Shown in pieces: positions 13,712 through 21,110 of a stretch of DNA of 25,373 nucleotides (position 1 is its first letter; every line of letters starts with the position of its first letter). The notes under the pieces were generated by a model. The model made no database searches. It was not told where the DNA came from and saw only the letters and a list, made by a program, of their open reading frames with translations. A program made the position numbers and the translations under genes. This DNA comes from a virus, in the IMG/VR virus record IMGVR_UViG_3300044984_000949, positions 1 to 25,373 of that record, one strand, 5' to 3'.

Positions 13712-14962
13712 TTAGAAGAAGGAATCAAGGGACGCCGTAGTTTCCTTTTGGGCGTTGACTGAGATGACCGAGAAGTTTCGGTTAGACTGCTTGATGTAAT
13801 CGGAGTTAGAGAACTCGCAATCGTCGTTCAAGTATTGAAGAATGCCGTCCATCATGTCACGCGCAGTTGTCACCGGCACGTTCTGACAAATGTGGTTAGA
13901 CTTCGAAACAGGATTCTCGGACGCGAGATTGAAGTCCTCGGGCATACCCATGATTCGAAGACAATCACGAAGTGTTAGGAATGTCCCTGTGAATGGATTG
14001 ATTAACGAACCTGGCATTGCGCCGATCAACGATGGGATAGCACCCTTCGACATCGTGACGCCGTGCGACCAATAACCTTTGCCGTCATCAAGCTTGCCTT
14101 GCATTGCGCGTGCGCGCTTCGCGACATGCGAGAACGTAGGTTTGTCCTGTGCGTCCATCCAATCAGCAACCTCTGGGAGTGACTGACCGAAGTCGCCGTC
14201 CGCACCGTTGATGAGGTTCTGCGTTTCTTCGATGTAATCATAAACACCTTTGAGTGTTCCGCCGCCGACCTTCTCAACCGCGTATGCAACCCATGGGTTA
14301 TCCATTGGGTCCGCTTTGTTGATGAGAACATTCATTGGATCCTTCTTGAGTGTCTTCTTCTTGAGGATGTCCTCAACAGGATTGAGATCGCGTCTCCAGG
14401 TTTTGAAGATAGGAGCAACTTCGGATTGTGTGAAGAAGTAGAATGTACGCGGACGCTTCTGGCAAAGGCCATGCAGCTTAGACTCCGTGTAGTAAAGGTT
14501 GAGCGAATATCCGTACTTCTTACCGATTGCATGAAGCTTATCAGCAACGGGCTTACCGAACGATGAGAATAGACGCGGCGCGTTTTCTCCCCAGAAGACC
14601 TTGGGCTTCACGGTAGATAACACATACTCAGCCGAGGTGTAAAGCCATTCGTTCACGGGCGAATCAGCTGACGATGCAACGGACAACGACGACAAGCCTG
14701 CACACGGGCAAGTGCTCATGACAACATCAACCTGCTTTGGAACATAGTTCTCGAATGCAGGATCATCGATGACAGCATAGTCACCCGTGAATCCCTTAAC
14801 ATCACGGAGATATTTGATGTAGTGCGAATCGTTGTCGGCGAAAGGCGAATATGATAACACATACTCAGGCAGTTGCCCATTGAGTGCTGTCATAACACCC
14901 AGAGGTTCACCACCGATTAGCGGGATGATTGGCGCGTATGTAATTTTGGTTTGTTTATTCAT
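13712..14962 (-). CDS. C5-cytosine DNA methyltransferase
   Basis: A 416-residue protein with the ordered motifs of the family. Motif I is PLIGGEPLG (14-22), motif IV STCPCAGLSS (83-92, catalytic C87 after P86), motif VI GENAPR (125-130), motif VIII QKRPRTF (168-174). Motif IX-like RDCLRIMGMPEDF and motif X-like QNVPVTTARD are near the end. All catalytic residues look intact, so it should methylate C5 of cytosine in DNA. The region between motifs VIII and IX, about 150 residues, is the target-recognition domain and gives no readable specificity. It lies 20 bases downstream of the glycosyltransferase. A methylase beside a cytosine-hydroxylation and glycosylation pathway is unusual, since both would target C5. 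Confidence 0.9.
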   Translation of the reverse strand: MNKQTKITYAPIIPLIGGEPLGVMTALNGQLPEYVLSYSPFADNDSHYIKYLRDVKGFTGDYAVIDDPAFENYVPKQVDVVMSTCPCAGLSSLSVASSADSPVNEWLYTSAEYVLSTVKPKVFWGENAPRLFSSFGKPVADKLHAIGKKYGYSLNLYYTESKLHGLCQKRPRTFYFFTQSEVAPIFKTWRRDLNPVEDILKKKTLKKDPMNVLINKADPMDNPWVAYAVEKVGGGTLKGVYDYIEETQNLINGADGDFGQSLPEVADWMDAQDKPTFSHVAKRARAMQGKLDDGKGYWSHGVTMSKGAIPSLIGAMPGSLINPFTGTFLTLRDCLRIMGMPEDFNLASENPVSKSNHICQNVPVTTARDMMDGILQYLNDDCEFSNSDYIKQSNRNFSVISVNAQKETTASLDSFF

Positions 14963-14982
14963 TGGCTGATTTGATTTATAGG

Positions 14983-16224
14983 TTATAGAACGACGCCGGT
15001 GTACTGCTCGAGGTTCGTCTTGACGACGTTGTAAAGGAAGTCTCCGTTGAAGTAGCTGTCGTCAAGCATGTCATACAGCCGCTTCTGCACGAGCTTATAT
15101 GTCTCGGGATTCTCGTCAAGGAATTTGATTCGTTCCCACATATCCTTGGGTGTCTTAACTCGAAGGATAGCTGGCACGTTGAAGATGTTGTCGGTATCGT
15201 AATTTGGATGGAAGAACGGGATGATGCCATAGTAAATCATCTTCCAGAACTTTTGAGTTACGAAGTTTCCTGTTGGTTTATGCGGAGGCGCAATGATCGT
15301 GTAACGCGAATTGAGGAACACGTCCTCGACCGACCGGATACTCTTGTTCTCAAAGACATCGGGCCAACCCGTCGTGAACTCGTCCGCCCATTCGCCATAA
15401 ACCTTAATGCCCGTCGTATCACCCTTGAGAATCCAATCCTTGATGAACTCATCACGAGATAGACCGCCATTAAGGCCAATGACAAACTTGTTCGTCTTTG
15501 GACGGTCAAGCCATTCAATCTTTTTCTCGCCAAGCAGGAAGACAGTTTCGATTCCGGAGTAAATGTACTTCAGCTTGACGTCACGCAACGTCAACGACTC
15601 CTCGTATGACTTGATTCGTTTGCGCGCGTATGTTTGGTTGATTTGACTAAGCACTACCCGTTCATCATTGATGATATCGCGTGCGTATTGCGGAGCATAC
15701 TTAGGGTCTGAACATATTGAGATGAACGGCGTGTTCGTCCAATTGAGCGTATGCACAATGCCAGCATAGTACTTTTGAAACATCTCCAGTGTCTTCGCCT
15801 TTCCTTTTCCGTCAAGGCGTTCAATGCCTACATTAGGAATTCCCACGGCTGGCGTAGGTCCGATGAAAATAACACCTGCATCGAACTTCAGGTCCAGTCG
15901 ACGAATCTTTTCCTCGAGCCAAACATGATCATCAATCGTAACCTTGTTCGTCCAGTCGTCGAAGAGGTTGATTATGTTAGGCGGCAAACCTTCGTCGATT
16001 TCTTCCTCCTCAACTTCATCGAAGAAGGATGATAGCGAACCCGTCGTCTCCTTGTCACGCATCCGTGTAATGTCGGACCTGCCGATAAGATAGAACGTAT
16101 GCTCGGGATTTCTTTTCGCGAGGAGCCGATATAACATAGGCGCCTCTTCATCACCGGCCGTGAACCCACGACTGTTCGAGTTGAAGTAAATAGAGCGGCC
16201 TGTTTTGCCGATTAGAATATTCAT
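14983..16224 (-). CDS. Glycosyltransferase, probably GT-B type, candidate DNA glycosyltransferase
   Basis: A 413-residue protein. The N-terminal half has a Rossmann-like start (MNILIGKTGRSIYF) and an acidic insertion near 68-81. The C-terminal half has the pattern NKFVIGLNGGLSRDE (246-260), KVYGEWADEF (274-283), and PTGNFVTQKFWKMIYYGIIPFF (317-338, pieces given), typical of the donor-sugar site in GT-B enzymes. I cannot fix the family or sugar from sequence. It is translationally coupled (ATGA) to the sugar kinase-nucleotidyltransferase gene and precedes the cytosine methyltransferase, so the favoured role is moving the cluster's sugar onto modified cytosine in phage DNA. An alternative is glycosylation of a virion protein or host surface polymer. 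Confidence 0.8.
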   Translation of the reverse strand: MNILIGKTGRSIYFNSNSRGFTAGDEEAPMLYRLLAKRNPEHTFYLIGRSDITRMRDKETTGSLSSFFDEVEEEEIDEGLPPNIINLFDDWTNKVTIDDHVWLEEKIRRLDLKFDAGVIFIGPTPAVGIPNVGIERLDGKGKAKTLEMFQKYYAGIVHTLNWTNTPFISICSDPKYAPQYARDIINDERVVLSQINQTYARKRIKSYEESLTLRDVKLKYIYSGIETVFLLGEKKIEWLDRPKTNKFVIGLNGGLSRDEFIKDWILKGDTTGIKVYGEWADEFTTGWPDVFENKSIRSVEDVFLNSRYTIIAPPHKPTGNFVTQKFWKMIYYGIIPFFHPNYDTDNIFNVPAILRVKTPKDMWERIKFLDENPETYKLVQKRLYDMLDDSYFNGDFLYNVVKTNLEQYTGVVL

Positions 16225-17804
16225 GATAGTGTCGAGACTAGGTATTTGTTCAGTAGATGTTTGCCAAGATAGAATAGGTATAGCGAGTAAGGATACTCAT
16301 GAAGCGCTGCGATGTTCAGGAAGATTAGTGCGGTAAGCAATCTCACGCGCGATGCGTCATAATTATTCTCCTTCAGCCACTTCACGAACGTCTCCTCAGC
16401 TTCGACTAAACGGTGTGGCCGTAAAATATCTATCGTGATGTTATTCGAGGAATCTCGCTCGACCGTAAAGTGGTTGCACAAAATCTGATGGTGAGAAACA
16501 ATGAGCCCGTGCATGAACTTAGCGAAGTCATAGTATGCATCGCCGATGTCTAGGTTATCATACCCAAAGTTTTGGCGCCAGTCGATCAGCATTGGATTGC
16601 CGGACGGCGTGACTAGAATGTTTTCGTTGTGGAAGTCGCCATGATACTTCGAGGCATGCGGATGATCACATAGGTCGCGCCAATCAACGCGATTAAGCAG
16701 CACATACATTGGCGGAATCGTCACGCCGTTAATCGTGTCCACCGTGTCAACACACTCAAAGACGTCGAAGAATTGTTGGACACGCTTGAACGTCTTATCA
16801 CGGTAGAACGAATAACACGCCTCGACGAGTTCAGGCGTAGCATTCGAAGTGTTATCCCACATCTCCTTCTTCGCGAAGTCGAGGATGTCGATGACGTTAG
16901 TCCCATTGAGTGTCTTGCTTACAACATCGCCGACGATTCGGTTATAGACGTAGAGGTTCTTGTCAACGTGGATCAGTGAAGGAAAGATTTGATTGCCCAA
17001 TCCTTGAAGGCGCTTGACTCGATCAGCAATGAACTTATCGTCAACACTGAACTTGATCACGCGGTTATCGTAAAACCAGATAGCCTCATCATTCTTGTGA
17101 ACGATGTTGAACTCGTGAGTCTCTAGCAGTTCACGCGTCTTAAGAAGTGATTCGACGTTCCCGGTGTCGCACCATGATGGGACAGGAATCGCTTTGATGT
17201 TATTGAGAAACTTAAGCCCGTATGATTCGCCGACAGGAATCGCACGCGGGTTGTCCATGCTCTTCCAGAAACCGTCATAATCTTTGACACCGCATAGACC
17301 AACATAAATGTTAGGGCATACGATTCCCTTCGGGTTGATGTTTGTCACAACACCGTTGTCAATCTCGACGGTGCGGTAGACCGACGTGTTAAACGAGTCA
17401 GCTTTTGTCGCGGTATAGTAAGCCATCCAATTGCCCGTGATGTTAGGGTCAAGATCAATGACTTCATCAGGAATGATTGTGTCGTTCGAGATGAATATGA
17501 ATGGGCACTGCAACAGATGTTCGGCGCATCCTAACGTAAGACCAAGTCCGGATCCTTCACCTTGATAAAGCTCGACGTCAACGAAAGAGATCTTACGGTC
17601 AGGATAGATCGCCTCGAGCGATTGCCTTACGTAAGATCCGTGATGACCTAATAACACAACGATCTCGACGTCCTTCTTGAACTTGTCGATGACGTGCGAG
17701 ATGACAGGCTTGTTGCCAATCGTGATTAGTGCTTTGTTGATGTTAGGCGAATGCGCGGCGACGCGTGAACCTAACCCGGCAGATGGGATTACGACTTTAT
17801 ACAT
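16221..17804 (-). CDS. Fused sugar-phosphate nucleotidyltransferase and APH/choline-kinase-type sugar kinase
   Basis: A 527-residue two-domain protein. Residues 1-225 form a nucleotidyltransferase with the signature SAGLGSRVAAHSPNINKALI (8-27) and an NDT motif at 107-109, as in enzymes that make NDP-sugars from sugar-1-phosphates. Residues 235-500 are an APH-family kinase: HGDFHNENIL (388-397, catalytic Asp D390) and LIDWRQ (406-411, metal D408). The combination could phosphorylate a free sugar at C1 and activate it on the same chain, as a NahK-type kinase plus GlmU-type pyrophosphorylase would do. Coupled to the epimerase (TAATG) and glycosyltransferase (ATGA). Choline or another amino-alcohol substrate is the main alternative. 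Confidence 0.85.
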   Translation of the reverse strand: MYKVVIPSAGLGSRVAAHSPNINKALITIGNKPVISHVIDKFKKDVEIVVLLGHHGSYVRQSLEAIYPDRKISFVDVELYQGEGSGLGLTLGCAEHLLQCPFIFISNDTIIPDEVIDLDPNITGNWMAYYTATKADSFNTSVYRTVEIDNGVVTNINPKGIVCPNIYVGLCGVKDYDGFWKSMDNPRAIPVGESYGLKFLNNIKAIPVPSWCDTGNVESLLKTRELLETHEFNIVHKNDEAIWFYDNRVIKFSVDDKFIADRVKRLQGLGNQIFPSLIHVDKNLYVYNRIVGDVVSKTLNGTNVIDILDFAKKEMWDNTSNATPELVEACYSFYRDKTFKRVQQFFDVFECVDTVDTINGVTIPPMYVLLNRVDWRDLCDHPHASKYHGDFHNENILVTPSGNPMLIDWRQNFGYDNLDIGDAYYDFAKFMHGLIVSHHQILCNHFTVERDSSNNITIDILRPHRLVEAEETFVKWLKENNYDASRVRLLTALIFLNIAALHEYPYSLYLFYLGKHLLNKYLVSTLS

Positions 17805-18496
17805 TACTGGAGAAATGATTTGATGCGTTGCATGTTCGTGCGGATGATCGCTTCTTGGGTTTCCCAGTTTGTGTTGCGATCTACGTTCTTATATATAGTG
17901 CCCGTCCCGCCGACGAATGAATCAACGCCGTCGTTCCTAAATTGTTCGAAGGTGTCGAAGTTAAGAGCGCCGTCGATTTGGATCTCGACGTTAGGATAAA
18001 CCGAGAGGAAGCCGAATATGTCATCAGTAACTGTTTCAGGACGTGCCGTTTGAACGAGTACACCAGGATGAATACCCATGAACATCACGAGGTCAAGTTC
18101 TCCGTTGTCAATCAAGCGGTGCAACGCGTAGAGCGGCATGTCAAGGTTCATGACAAGGCCTGGCCGTGCTCCTTTTTCACGAATCTTGTCCATGAGGTAA
18201 AGCGCTCGCCCTTCATTACCGTTCAAGTGGAATGTTACTGTCCTGACCTTCGAGATATCGAACTGACTAATCGCGAACTCGACATCCGACACCATGAGGT
18301 GAAGGTCAAGCGGGAGGTCAGTGATGGTCGCGATGCGTGCAACCTGCTCAGGATAGACACCATAACGAGGAACGGCATGGCCGTCCATTGCGTCGAGGTG
18401 GAGGTAGTCGACTCCGAGTTCAGCACACAACCGAACATCGCGTTCGAGGTTGAGGTGATCCATGCATATAACTGATGCGCCGAAGATAGGTTTCAT
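17804..18496 (-). CDS. rpe: Ribulose-phosphate 3-epimerase-like protein
   Basis: A 230-residue TIM-barrel protein. It should interconvert D-ribulose-5-phosphate and D-xylulose-5-phosphate. Expected metal ligands and catalytic acids are present: H33 and D35 in YLHLDAMDGHAVP (31-43), H66 in DLHLM (64-68), D175 in IQIDGAL (172-178). The usual NPGFGGQ loop reads HPGVLVQ (143-149), so phosphate-loop contacts differ and substrate specificity may be shifted. An allulose- or other hexulose-phosphate epimerase of the same fold is possible. Start and stop both overlap neighbours by one base (TAATG). Phage-encoded copies in such a cluster suggest routing of a pentulose phosphate into the sugar pathway. 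Confidence 0.88.
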   Translation of the reverse strand: MKPIFGASVICMDHLNLERDVRLCAELGVDYLHLDAMDGHAVPRYGVYPEQVARIATITDLPLDLHLMVSDVEFAISQFDISKVRTVTFHLNGNEGRALYLMDKIREKGARPGLVMNLDMPLYALHRLIDNGELDLVMFMGIHPGVLVQTARPETVTDDIFGFLSVYPNVEIQIDGALNFDTFEQFRNDGVDSFVGGTGTIYKNVDRNTNWETQEAIIRTNMQRIKSFLQ

Positions 18497-19020
18497 TATT
18501 CGAGGATTGAGTGATTATGAGTCGTGAACTCAGGGTCTAGGTTTAGTTTTGATGAAAGCTCCATGACGATGTGATCATATAACAGCATCGAGAATTGTTC
18601 GTAAGCCGACTTCATCAGCTGAACCGAATTGATTTTCGGGAGAGGAATAACTTCATGTGATAGTCTGCCGATGGACGACATCGGGTTGCACGTCGTCGTG
18701 TAAACACGCGAACCTGCGTCACGGGCTTGCTTAACATACAAAAGGATCGACGGAGTTTCACCTGATGAACTGTTCACGAGCACGATATCATTCGCGGTGA
18801 TAAGAGGGACGTTCGTGTCGCCTATCATGCTTGCGTTGAAACCCATGTGATTGAGGCGCATGATGAATGCTCGCAACGCGTATCCCATACGACCCGCCGC
18901 GAGACCTACGATAGCTGGCTTGGATATTAACCTATACGCGAGAGAGTTAACGTATGTCTGAACTTCTTTTGTGTCGAGGGCGTCGCCCATTCGAGTCATT
19001 TCGTCGAGGATGATCTTCAT
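18496..19020 (-). CDS. SIS-domain sugar-phosphate isomerase (arabinose-5-P isomerase or 6-phospho-3-hexuloisomerase-like)
   Basis: A 174-residue single SIS domain. GRMG (43-46), RAFIMRLNHMGF (50-61) and SSSGET (84-89) are the sugar-phosphate binding motifs, and E141 after a conserved helix is a likely catalytic base. Sequence feel is closest to 6-phospho-3-hexuloisomerase, but the KdsD family (D-ribulose-5-P to D-arabinose-5-P) is closely similar and single-domain KdsD enzymes without CBS domains exist. With a ribulose-5-P epimerase on one side and a KdsC-like phosphatase on the other, the arabinose-5-phosphate reading fits best. GmhA-type heptose isomerase is a less likely alternative. Coupled by ATGA to the phosphatase and TAATG to the epimerase. 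Confidence 0.85.
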   Translation of the reverse strand: MKIILDEMTRMGDALDTKEVQTYVNSLAYRLISKPAIVGLAAGRMGYALRAFIMRLNHMGFNASMIGDTNVPLITANDIVLVNSSSGETPSILLYVKQARDAGSRVYTTTCNPMSSIGRLSHEVIPLPKINSVQLMKSAYEQFSMLLYDHIVMELSSKLNLDPEFTTHNHSILE

Positions 19021-19529
19021 AGTAGTCTTAGGTCTTTAAGTAGGGCATCAAGTTCATTGGGGAACCAGGTGCTGATAGTATATAGTGCTGCTTCAAGAAG
19101 GACACCGTTACCGCCGCGGGCTTTGCAGTTGTGCTTAGCATATTGTCGAACGAAGTCAGGCGCGTTCGATGGAGAGAACGAGAATGAACAATCCGCGAGG
19201 AGGGCCGCGTCGAAAATGCCATCACCGATGAAGCATGTATCGCCTAACACAAACTTATCTGCGACAAACCGATATCGGTTGTTCTCAGTAACATATTCAA
19301 TGGGGACATTCATGTCATTCATCCTCGCTAGCGTGATTGGAAACCCACGCTTATCCGCCGAGATCGCATAGACAGCAATTCCCAAACGACGAAAGATCTT
19401 GACACCGTCAGAATCATGCGGCCCAAAGACCTTGTGCGTTTTACCGTCAGGGGAATAATGAAATGAACCGTCCGTGAGGACACCATCAACGTCGGTGACG
19501 ACGTGCCTGAAAGGACATGTTATGTTCAT
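19017..19529 (-). CDS. KdsC-like HAD phosphatase
   Basis: A 170-residue protein of the HAD C0 (capless) group. DVDGVLTDG (13-21) gives the nucleophile D13 and acid D15; ISADKRG (56-62) gives the second-motif Ser; GDGIFD (102-107) is the metal motif; GGNGVLLE (139-146) matches the KdsC C-terminal glycine loop. KdsC normally removes phosphate from Kdo-8-phosphate, but no KdsA or KdsB is seen here. In this cluster it probably removes the 5-phosphate of a pentose (or related sugar) so the kinase can rephosphorylate C1. That is inference. Coupled by ATGA to both neighbours. Confidence 0.88.
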   Translation of the reverse strand: MNITCPFRHVVTDVDGVLTDGSFHYSPDGKTHKVFGPHDSDGVKIFRRLGIAVYAISADKRGFPITLARMNDMNVPIEYVTENNRYRFVADKFVLGDTCFIGDGIFDAALLADCSFSFSPSNAPDFVRQYAKHNCKARGGNGVLLEAALYTISTWFPNELDALLKDLRLL

Positions 19530-19894
19530 GCTTTGCGTGTCATGCGGTTAAGAAAATCTCGCGAAGGATCTTGGCCATCAATCTTGCCGCGAGAGTATGA
19601 GACACCGAAGGCAAGGTAATTGATTGCATCCTTGCATGAGTCTTCGAACGATTCGAAGTTGGGGACGTAGTTAGGATCGTTCTCCATCGCTTCGATGACG
19701 GACCTCATGCGGAGAACCTTGGCATGCACGATGTCAAGTATCGTCGCAACGCCTGCAGGATAATAGTCCGCTTGTCGAATACGCGAGTGCGGATTCTGAT
19801 AATCGTTCCCCTTCTTTTCCATCGTTGCACGGCACTCGTCAAGGACGCGCATCGCTTCGGTTTCTTTTACTGTGTTAACGCTGAGTATTTCCAT
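19526..19894 (-). CDS. Nmad1/MazG-like all-alpha protein, possible nucleotide pyrophosphatase
   Basis: A 122-residue helical protein, first gene of the modification operon. The conserved pieces KKGNDYQNPHSRIRQADYY (27-45), KVLRMRSVIEAM (59-70) and ESFEDSCKDAINY (81-93) match the nucleotide-modification-associated domain 1 (DUF1599) pattern, related to all-alpha NTP pyrophosphatases. Acidic residues E81, E84, D85 and D89 could bind metal. Known relatives occur next to phage base-modification genes. A dCTP pyrophosphatase role, like T4 gp56 feeding dCMP to the hydroxymethylase, would fit the pathway but is inference. Its ATG lies 7 bases after a near-consensus -10 box, so the mRNA is probably leaderless. 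Confidence 0.7.
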   Translation of the reverse strand: MEILSVNTVKETEAMRVLDECRATMEKKGNDYQNPHSRIRQADYYPAGVATILDIVHAKVLRMRSVIEAMENDPNYVPNFESFEDSCKDAINYLAFGVSYSRGKIDGQDPSRDFLNRMTRKA

Positions 19895-19901
19895 TTTTAT
19901 G

Positions 19902-19930
19902 ATTATACACTATTGGACGTCATATGTAAA
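19902..19930 (-). promoter_or_regulatory. Sigma70-type promoter of the sugar/DNA-modification operon
   Basis: On the minus strand: TTTACA (19925-19930), 17 bases, TATAAT (19902-19907), then 7 bases to the ATG at 19892-19894. The -10 box is exact and the -35 box has five of six consensus bases. The distance predicts a transcript start at or beside the start codon. It follows the NADAR gene stop and heads the cluster 19.9-13.7 kb. Confidence 0.85.
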
Positions 19931-19935
19931 TAACA

Positions 19936-20463
19936 TTATGACATGAAAGAGTCGAGCGTGCTTTGAGCAAACCGCGCGCGCATTTCCATCAGTAGTCTGC
20001 CTAAATGATTTGAGCCTGTCTCCTTCCTGATGTCCCAGCCCCAGAACGTGTCGTTCCAGTTGTTGAACTCAATGATAGGATCGGCTTGGGTTTGCATAAG
20101 CTTCTCGTGCCATGACGTGCCTGGCAAGAACTTCCAGTTGAGCGCATACTGCATTGTTCGGAGCTTGCGGCCCGTCGTCCAATCCTGCATCACGACAAAC
20201 TTGTCAGGTTCCCTCCGGAAGCATGCCTTCGACTTAGGCGGGCTCATGCTTGCAATCTCGACGCGCAACTCGCGCCGGTATGCCTCAATCTTTGAAGCTT
20301 GGTAAAAATTCTCGACCGAGAAGTATGTTATTCCGTCAACGACAAGCGGGTGATCGAATGGTAACATGTTCGAGAACCAATTGTCCACGTACCCATCAGG
20401 ACGAAACTTGATTGTCTTCAATAATGCGGGAGATATCTCGAAAGGCACTTTGGGTGTATGCAT
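19936..20463 (-). CDS. NADAR-domain protein (YbiA-like)
   Basis: A 175-residue protein of the NADAR (DUF1768) family. The signatures are DNWFSNMLPF (27-36), YFSVENFYQASK (47-58), IIEFNNWNDTFWGWD (130-144) and GSNHLGRLLMEMR (150-162). NADAR proteins cleave the N-glycosidic bond of ADP-ribose-type substrates; some reverse guanine ADP-ribosylation of nucleic acid made by DarT-type toxins. In a phage this suggests a counter-defence or NAD-salvage role. The gene starts 68 bases inside the previous frame, with only a weak AAGAG near the ATG. Last gene before the next operon's promoter. Confidence 0.88.
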   Translation of the reverse strand: MHTPKVPFEISPALLKTIKFRPDGYVDNWFSNMLPFDHPLVVDGITYFSVENFYQASKIEAYRRELRVEIASMSPPKSKACFRREPDKFVVMQDWTTGRKLRTMQYALNWKFLPGTSWHEKLMQTQADPIIEFNNWNDTFWGWDIRKETGSNHLGRLLMEMRARFAQSTLDSFMS

Positions 20464-20731
20464 TAGCTCTTATTTCGTTTTCAGATCTGTCTGTAGGTAA
20501 ACCAAAGTCAGATCCAATAGTTGGCGCTATCTTACTGATGTTGCACAACCCAATCTTGTTGATGTCAATCGGAAGACGTGTTATCGCGCGAACTCTAACG
20601 AAGTACATTCGCATGATTTCCGTGAGTCGACTTCTCGTTAGTTCATCGTTGAACTCGCCGATGAAACTTTCGATGTCGGTCGTTAACATATCGGACAAGT
20701 CAACGATTTCTTGGAGGTCTTCTTTATGCAT
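20396..20731 (-). CDS. Unknown 111-residue helical protein
   Basis: A 111-residue acidic, mostly helical protein starting MHKEDLQEIVDLSDML. It overlaps the HAD gene stop by 8 bases and its own C-terminus overlaps the NADAR start by 68 bases, an unusually deep overlap here. The C-terminal part (RSENEIRANAYTQSAFRDI) would still be present if the NADAR protein began a little later. No domain recognised. Confidence 0.6.
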   Translation of the reverse strand: MHKEDLQEIVDLSDMLTTDIESFIGEFNDELTRSRLTEIMRMYFVRVRAITRLPIDINKIGLCNISKIAPTIGSDFGLPTDRSENEIRANAYTQSAFRDISRIIEDNQVSS

Positions 20732-21110
20732 TGTTTCCGAATAGTAAGAGTTCTACTGCGTCCCAGTCAACGAAAGGACGTTCATCTTTAAAGCCTGGCT
20801 TCATGGGACAACCAAGCGCGGCATCATCGATGTAAATCTTTGCATACGCCTTAGGACTAGTCGTCCATGTGTACTGGCCTGGGTTTACCTGAATACCGTA
20901 GAGCGGAATATCATTCTCGTCAAACCAAGCAAGCGCATCATCGAGATGTTCGCCGCTTCGCATTGTCCATAAGATAAGCTTACCGCCCTCAGCAACAATA
21001 CGATGCAACACTTTCTGTGCACCGATGAATCGACCGACCTTCGGATATTCGTGTGTTACGCAAGTTCCATCGAAGTCAACCGCAATAGGATCACCTTTCT
21101 TAAACAGCAT
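20724..21110 (-). CDS. Small phage HAD-superfamily hydrolase
   Basis: A 128-residue protein. DFDGT (12-16) holds the nucleophile D12 and acid D14; WTMRSG (48-53) is motif II; a Lys in SPKAYAKIYIDDAALG and the Asp pair D95-D96 give motifs III and IV. This compact form, with NPGQYTWTTSPK before the last motif, is common in phages and usually annotated as a HAD hydrolase or phosphatase of unknown substrate. It is distinct from the KdsC-like enzyme at 19017-19529. A nucleotide or nucleic-acid 3'-phosphate is possible but not shown. Confidence 0.85.
   Translation of the reverse strand: MLFKKGDPIAVDFDGTCVTHEYPKVGRFIGAQKVLHRIVAEGGKLILWTMRSGEHLDDALAWFDENDIPLYGIQVNPGQYTWTTSPKAYAKIYIDDAALGCPMKPGFKDERPFVDWDAVELLLFGNNA

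Noticed and set aside
14973-14980. TATAAATC upstream of the methyltransferase gene as a late promoter
   Set aside because: One mismatch, in a short AT-rich gap inside an operon with early-type context; not enough to call.
17942-18475. Plus-strand open frame of 177 codons
   Set aside because: It is antisense to the well-supported epimerase, has no motif and no start signals.
13712-19894. Reading the sugar cluster as a Kdo or heptose lipopolysaccharide pathway
   Set aside because: The KdsC-like and SIS enzymes fit superficially, but KdsA, KdsB and heptose-specific enzymes are absent and a glycosyltransferase plus cytosine enzymes fit DNA modification better. Kept only as a lesser alternative.
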